DNA from: Pseudomonadota bacterium
GTDB taxonomy: Bacteria > Pseudomonadota > Gammaproteobacteria > SZUA-229
Assembly (NCBI GenBank): GCA_015222915.1
Contig: JADFWE010000163.1
Coordinates: 1-8,461 of the forward strand
Reading direction: 5' to 3'
Length of the DNA: 8,461 nucleotides
Part shown: in pieces, positions 7,000 to 8,461 of the stretch
How positions within the stretch are numbered: position 1 is the first letter of the stretch
Layout: each line of letters begins with the position of its first letter
Translations under genes and position numbers: made by a program
The notes under the pieces: generated by a model
Databases searched by the model: none
What the model was told of the DNA's origin: nothing
What the model saw: the letters and a program-made list of their open reading frames with translations, nothing else

Positions 7000-7013
7000 A
7001 TGATATATATCAA
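7000..7013 (-). promoter_or_regulatory. Fnr/Anr box upstream of YIP1-family gene
   Basis: The minus strand reads TTGAT-ATAT-ATCAT, a 9/10 match to the Fnr/Anr consensus TTGAT-N4-ATCAA. It lies in the 245-nt gap between fnr and the YIP1-family gene, 116-129 nt upstream of the latter's start codon, at the right distance from a TATACT -10. It is probably the main oxygen-responsive site reading leftward, and possibly drives the cco operon by read-through. The match and spacing are visible in the sequence; binding is inferred. Confidence 0.7.
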
Positions 7014-7047
7014 TTTCTAAATAAAATTTATCTGTAACTTTGTCAGA

Positions 7048-7086
7048 GACCCCGCGCGATTAAAGGCCAACAATGATGCCGGGGTC
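7048..7086. repeat. 7-bp inverted repeat between fnr and YIP1-family gene
   Basis: GACCCCG (7048-7054) and CGGGGTC (7080-7086) are perfect inverted arms around a 25-nt spacer. This GC-rich structure is about 44 nt past the fnr stop and just upstream of the AT-rich Fnr-box region. It could help end fnr transcription, but no T-run follows on the minus strand. Confidence 0.4.
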
Positions 7087-7123
7087 AAAATGCGCTGAAT
7101 ACAGCCAGTACCGGCAAATTCAG
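7087..7123 (-). terminator. Possible weak terminator of fnr
   Basis: On the minus strand, seven nucleotides after the fnr stop codon, CTGAAT pairs with ATTCAG (7118-7123 with 7095-7100). Inside it a smaller GCC/GGC stem closes a 6-nt loop. The hairpin is followed by CGCATTTT, a T-run of only four. Position fits an fnr terminator, but the stem is interrupted and AT-rich at its base, so termination may be incomplete. Confidence 0.35.
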
Positions 7124-7129
7124 TGTCGG

Positions 7130-7861
7130 CTAATCGAGCTCACCGACCATCCTTTTCAGACGGTCCATATCCAGTATGGTGATATGACGGCTTTCGACTT
7201 CGATAATTTTTTCGTTCTGGAATGCGGCAAACAGACGGCTGACCGTTTCAACCGCAACACCAAGATAGTTCGCTATATCCTGCCGCGGCATGGTCAGGTT
7301 AAATTCGTGCGCACTCCAGTGGCGTTCCTGCATACGTTTTGACATGCTGAGCAAGAAGCTGGCAAGGCGCTCTTCTGCTGTCATCTTACCGAGCAACAGC
7401 AGGAGTTTATGATCGGCAATCACCTCTTTGCCCATGATACGGCGCATCTGCCGTTGCAGACCAGGCAACTCGCGGCACAGAGACTCCAGTTTATCGAGCG
7501 GCAACTCACAGACACTGGAACTCTCCAGAGCAACCGCATTGCAGGTATGCTCACCCTCGCCGAAGCCATCCAGACCGAACAGCTCACCCGGCATATGAAA
7601 ACCGACTATCTGCTCATCGCCATTGGGACTTTCGGTCATGGTTTTGATACAGCCAGAGCGTACCGCGTACATGGCCACGGCCTTATCGCCATCGTGATAG
7701 AGATAATCGTTCTTACGCAGAGGTTTGGGACGATCAACCACCGCATCCAGATTGACCAGCTCATCGTCATTCATGCCGTGCGGAAAACAGAGCTCCCGCA
7801 GATTACATTGTTTACAGCTAACTTTTAGATGATCAATATCAATACGTTTTAATGTACTCAT
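7130..7861 (-). CDS. fnr: Fnr/Anr-type oxygen-sensing transcriptional regulator
   Basis: This 243-residue Crp/Fnr-family regulator senses oxygen through a labile 4Fe-4S cluster and controls anaerobic and microaerobic genes. The four cluster ligands expected for the E. coli Fnr/Anr type are present: C16, C19 and C25 (C-x2-C-x5-C near the N-terminus) and C107 (HTCNAV). A cyclic-nucleotide-binding-like beta barrel covers about 35-130 and a long dimerisation helix about 134-160. The helix-turn-helix covers about 190-212, with the recognition motif E205-x2-S208-R209, which predicts binding to TTGAT-N4-ATCAA sites. Length is normal. The start ATG lacks a clear Shine-Dalgarno, though the N-terminus aligns with the family and no better start is seen. 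It is divergent from ccoI (131-nt gap). An Fnr box lies inside its own first codons, hinting at autoregulation. Probable targets are the YIP1-cco locus and others elsewhere. Confidence 0.95.
   Translation of the reverse strand: MSTLKRIDIDHLKVSCKQCNLRELCFPHGMNDDELVNLDAVVDRPKPLRKNDYLYHDGDKAVAMYAVRSGCIKTMTESPNGDEQIVGFHMPGELFGLDGFGEGEHTCNAVALESSSVCELPLDKLESLCRELPGLQRQMRRIMGKEVIADHKLLLLLGKMTAEERLASFLLSMSKRMQERHWSAHEFNLTMPRQDIANYLGVAVETVSRLFAAFQNEKIIEVESRHITILDMDRLKRMVGELD
7829..7842 (-). promoter_or_regulatory. Fnr-like box inside the 5' end of fnr
   Basis: The minus strand reads TTGAT-ATTG-ATCAT, 9/10 to the Fnr consensus and 12/14 identical to the box at 7000-7013. It falls within codons 7-11 of fnr (I-D-I-D-H), 20-33 nt after the A of the ATG. 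A site downstream of the promoter would act as a roadblock repressor of fnr. Because it is coding, it could be coincidental. Confidence 0.4.
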
Positions 7862-7883
7862 AGTAAGATACGGCCTTTGCCTT

Positions 7884-7905
7884 CATAGTTTTTCGCATAG
7901 TTTTT
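7884..7905. repeat. 10-bp direct repeat in fnr leader
   Basis: CATAGTTTTT occurs at 7884-7893 and 7896-7905, a 12-bp spacing, just upstream of the fnr start. The same 10-mer recurs at 6882-6891, where its ATG (minus strand) is the start codon of the YIP1-family gene. On the minus strand each copy reads AAAAACTATG. Significance is unknown. Confidence 0.7.
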
Positions 7906-7943
7906 AGATTGGTCAATACAAATCCCTGATTCCCAACCTTTTT

Positions 7944-7949
7944 ATTATA
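7944..7949 (-). promoter_or_regulatory. Candidate -10 element of fnr promoter
   Basis: The minus strand reads TATAAT, a perfect -10 hexamer, 83-88 nt upstream of the fnr start. No recognisable -35 lies at 16-18 bp. A weak 7/10 Fnr-like sequence (TTGAC-GAAA-AGGAA, 7970-7983) sits 30 bp away. The region is AT-rich, so a chance match is possible. Confidence 0.35.
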
Positions 7950-7962
7950 TTTTCATTTAGCC

Positions 7963-7968
7963 TATAAC
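7963..7968 (+). promoter_or_regulatory. Candidate -10 element of ccoI promoter
   Basis: TATAAC, 5/6 to the -10 consensus, lies 25-30 nt upstream of the ccoI start and predicts a leader under 20 nt. There is no good -35 and no good Fnr box at the expected place: 7927-7940 offers only the half-site CTGAT. This is weak evidence, offered because some promoter must lie in this 131-nt divergent gap. Confidence 0.25.
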
Positions 7969-7992
7969 TTTCCTTTTCGTCAACCAGAAGCC

Positions 7993-8461
7993 ATGAAAAA
8001 ACAGCCAGATTCGACACATTGTTTCCACTGCGACCTTCCGGTACCGGAAAATCTTGATATCACTGTCGAATATCAGGGCGAAAACAAGGCGATGTGCTGC
8101 TATGGCTGCCAGGCTGTGGCGCAGGCAATCATCAATAGTGGCATGGATGACTTCTATAAATACCGCACTCAGAGTCCGGATAAACCCGAAGAGATCGTGC
8201 CCGCTTTCCTGCAGCAGCTTAAAGCCTATGATTCAGCCATAATTCAGCAAAAATTTGTCAACACTACCGAGCAGCAGGCCGGTGACGGAAAAGCACTCGA
8301 AGTCTCACTGATCCTTGAGGGCATCACCTGCGCCGCCTGCGTCTGGCTCAACGAACAGCACCTGAATTCGCTCGACGGCGTCATCAGCGCCAATATCAAC
8401 TATAGCAACCACCGCGCGCGGGTGAGATGGGATAACGACAAGATCCAGCTCAGCGATATCC
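7993..8461 (+). CDS. ccoI: CcoI/FixI copper-exporting P1B-type ATPase, N-terminal part (runs off the window)
   Basis: The first 156 codons of a gene that continues past the right edge. The product matches the N-terminus of CcoI/FixI (CopA2-like), the inner-membrane ATPase that exports copper to the periplasm for insertion of CuB into cbb3 oxidase. Visible are an N-terminal metal-site region with CFHC (C10, C13) and CCYGC (C35, C36, C39), typical of FixI-type proteins, and the start of a heavy-metal-associated domain with GITCAACVWLN (110-120; C113 and C116 as the metal-binding CxxC). The membrane helices, CPC motif and phosphorylation site lie outside the window. The ATG at 7993 is the first in frame and gives a full family-like N-terminus. 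Its ribosome-binding site is poor (AGAAG about 2 nt away). It is divergent from fnr, an arrangement separate from ccoG-ccoH at the other end of the locus. Confidence 0.93.
   Translation, partial: MKKQPDSTHCFHCDLPVPENLDITVEYQGENKAMCCYGCQAVAQAIINSGMDDFYKYRTQSPDKPEEIVPAFLQQLKAYDSAIIQQKFVNTTEQQAGDGKALEVSLILEGITCAACVWLNEQHLNSLDGVISANINYSNHRARVRWDNDKIQLSDI

Noticed and set aside
7409..7828. Plus-strand open frame opposite fnr (139 codons)
   Set aside because: Fully antisense to fnr, whose cysteines and helix-turn-helix are intact; no recognisable protein features.
7908..7917. ATTGGTCAAT in the fnr-ccoI gap as an Fnr box
   Set aside because: It lacks the TTGAT-N4-ATCAA spacing; the half-sites are adjacent and imperfect.
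8054..8242. Plus-strand 62-codon frame overlapping the start of ccoI
   Set aside because: Another frame within ccoI, which shows clear FixI metal-binding motifs.

Overview
This window holds the aerobic/microaerobic respiration locus of a proteobacterium, most likely a gammaproteobacterium. It carries the genes for a cbb3-type cytochrome c oxidase, most of its assembly factors, and an Fnr/Anr-type oxygen-sensing regulator. The lineage is inferred from the Fnr cysteine spacing, the four-gene ccoNOQP order and the accessory genes. Base composition looks moderate, near 50% GC. I cannot name the genus from the sequence alone.

Layout, right to left, because almost everything is on the minus strand. 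At the right edge a plus-strand gene begins (7993 to beyond the window end). It is the N-terminus of CcoI/FixI, the copper-exporting P-type ATPase that supplies the oxidase's copper centre. Back to back with it is fnr (7861-7130, minus). Next comes a YIP1-family membrane protein gene (6884-6285), preceded by what looks like a well-formed class II Fnr promoter: a 9/10 Fnr box at 7000-7013 and a TATACT -10 at 6973-6978. The structural operon follows: ccoN (6088-4664), ccoO (4617-4003), ccoQ (3969-3799; only 56 codons) and ccoP (3669-2764). After it lie an unnamed two-helix membrane protein (2665-2342), ccoG (2139-712) and ccoH/fixH (635-129). The left 128 bases hold no supportable gene. They contain a small hairpin and a 14-bp tandem repeat.

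How the genes work together: CcoN carries the haem b / haem b3-CuB oxygen-reducing centre. CcoO and CcoP are membrane-anchored c-type cytochromes that deliver electrons. CcoQ is a small stabilising subunit. CcoG (polyferredoxin, copper reduction), CcoH (assembly) and CcoI (copper export) mature the enzyme. Fnr, whose 4Fe-4S ligands C16, C19, C25 and C107 are all present, is the expected switch for the cluster. The only strong Fnr boxes I can find by eye are upstream of the YIP1 gene and inside the 5' end of fnr itself. None sits directly in front of ccoN.

The core is a well-known system. The parts worth a second look are the unnamed small membrane protein between ccoP and ccoG, the Fnr-promoter-linked YIP1 gene at the head of the locus, the Fnr box inside fnr, and several short repeats in the intercistronic gaps. 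I see no mobile element, CRISPR array, tRNA or rRNA.
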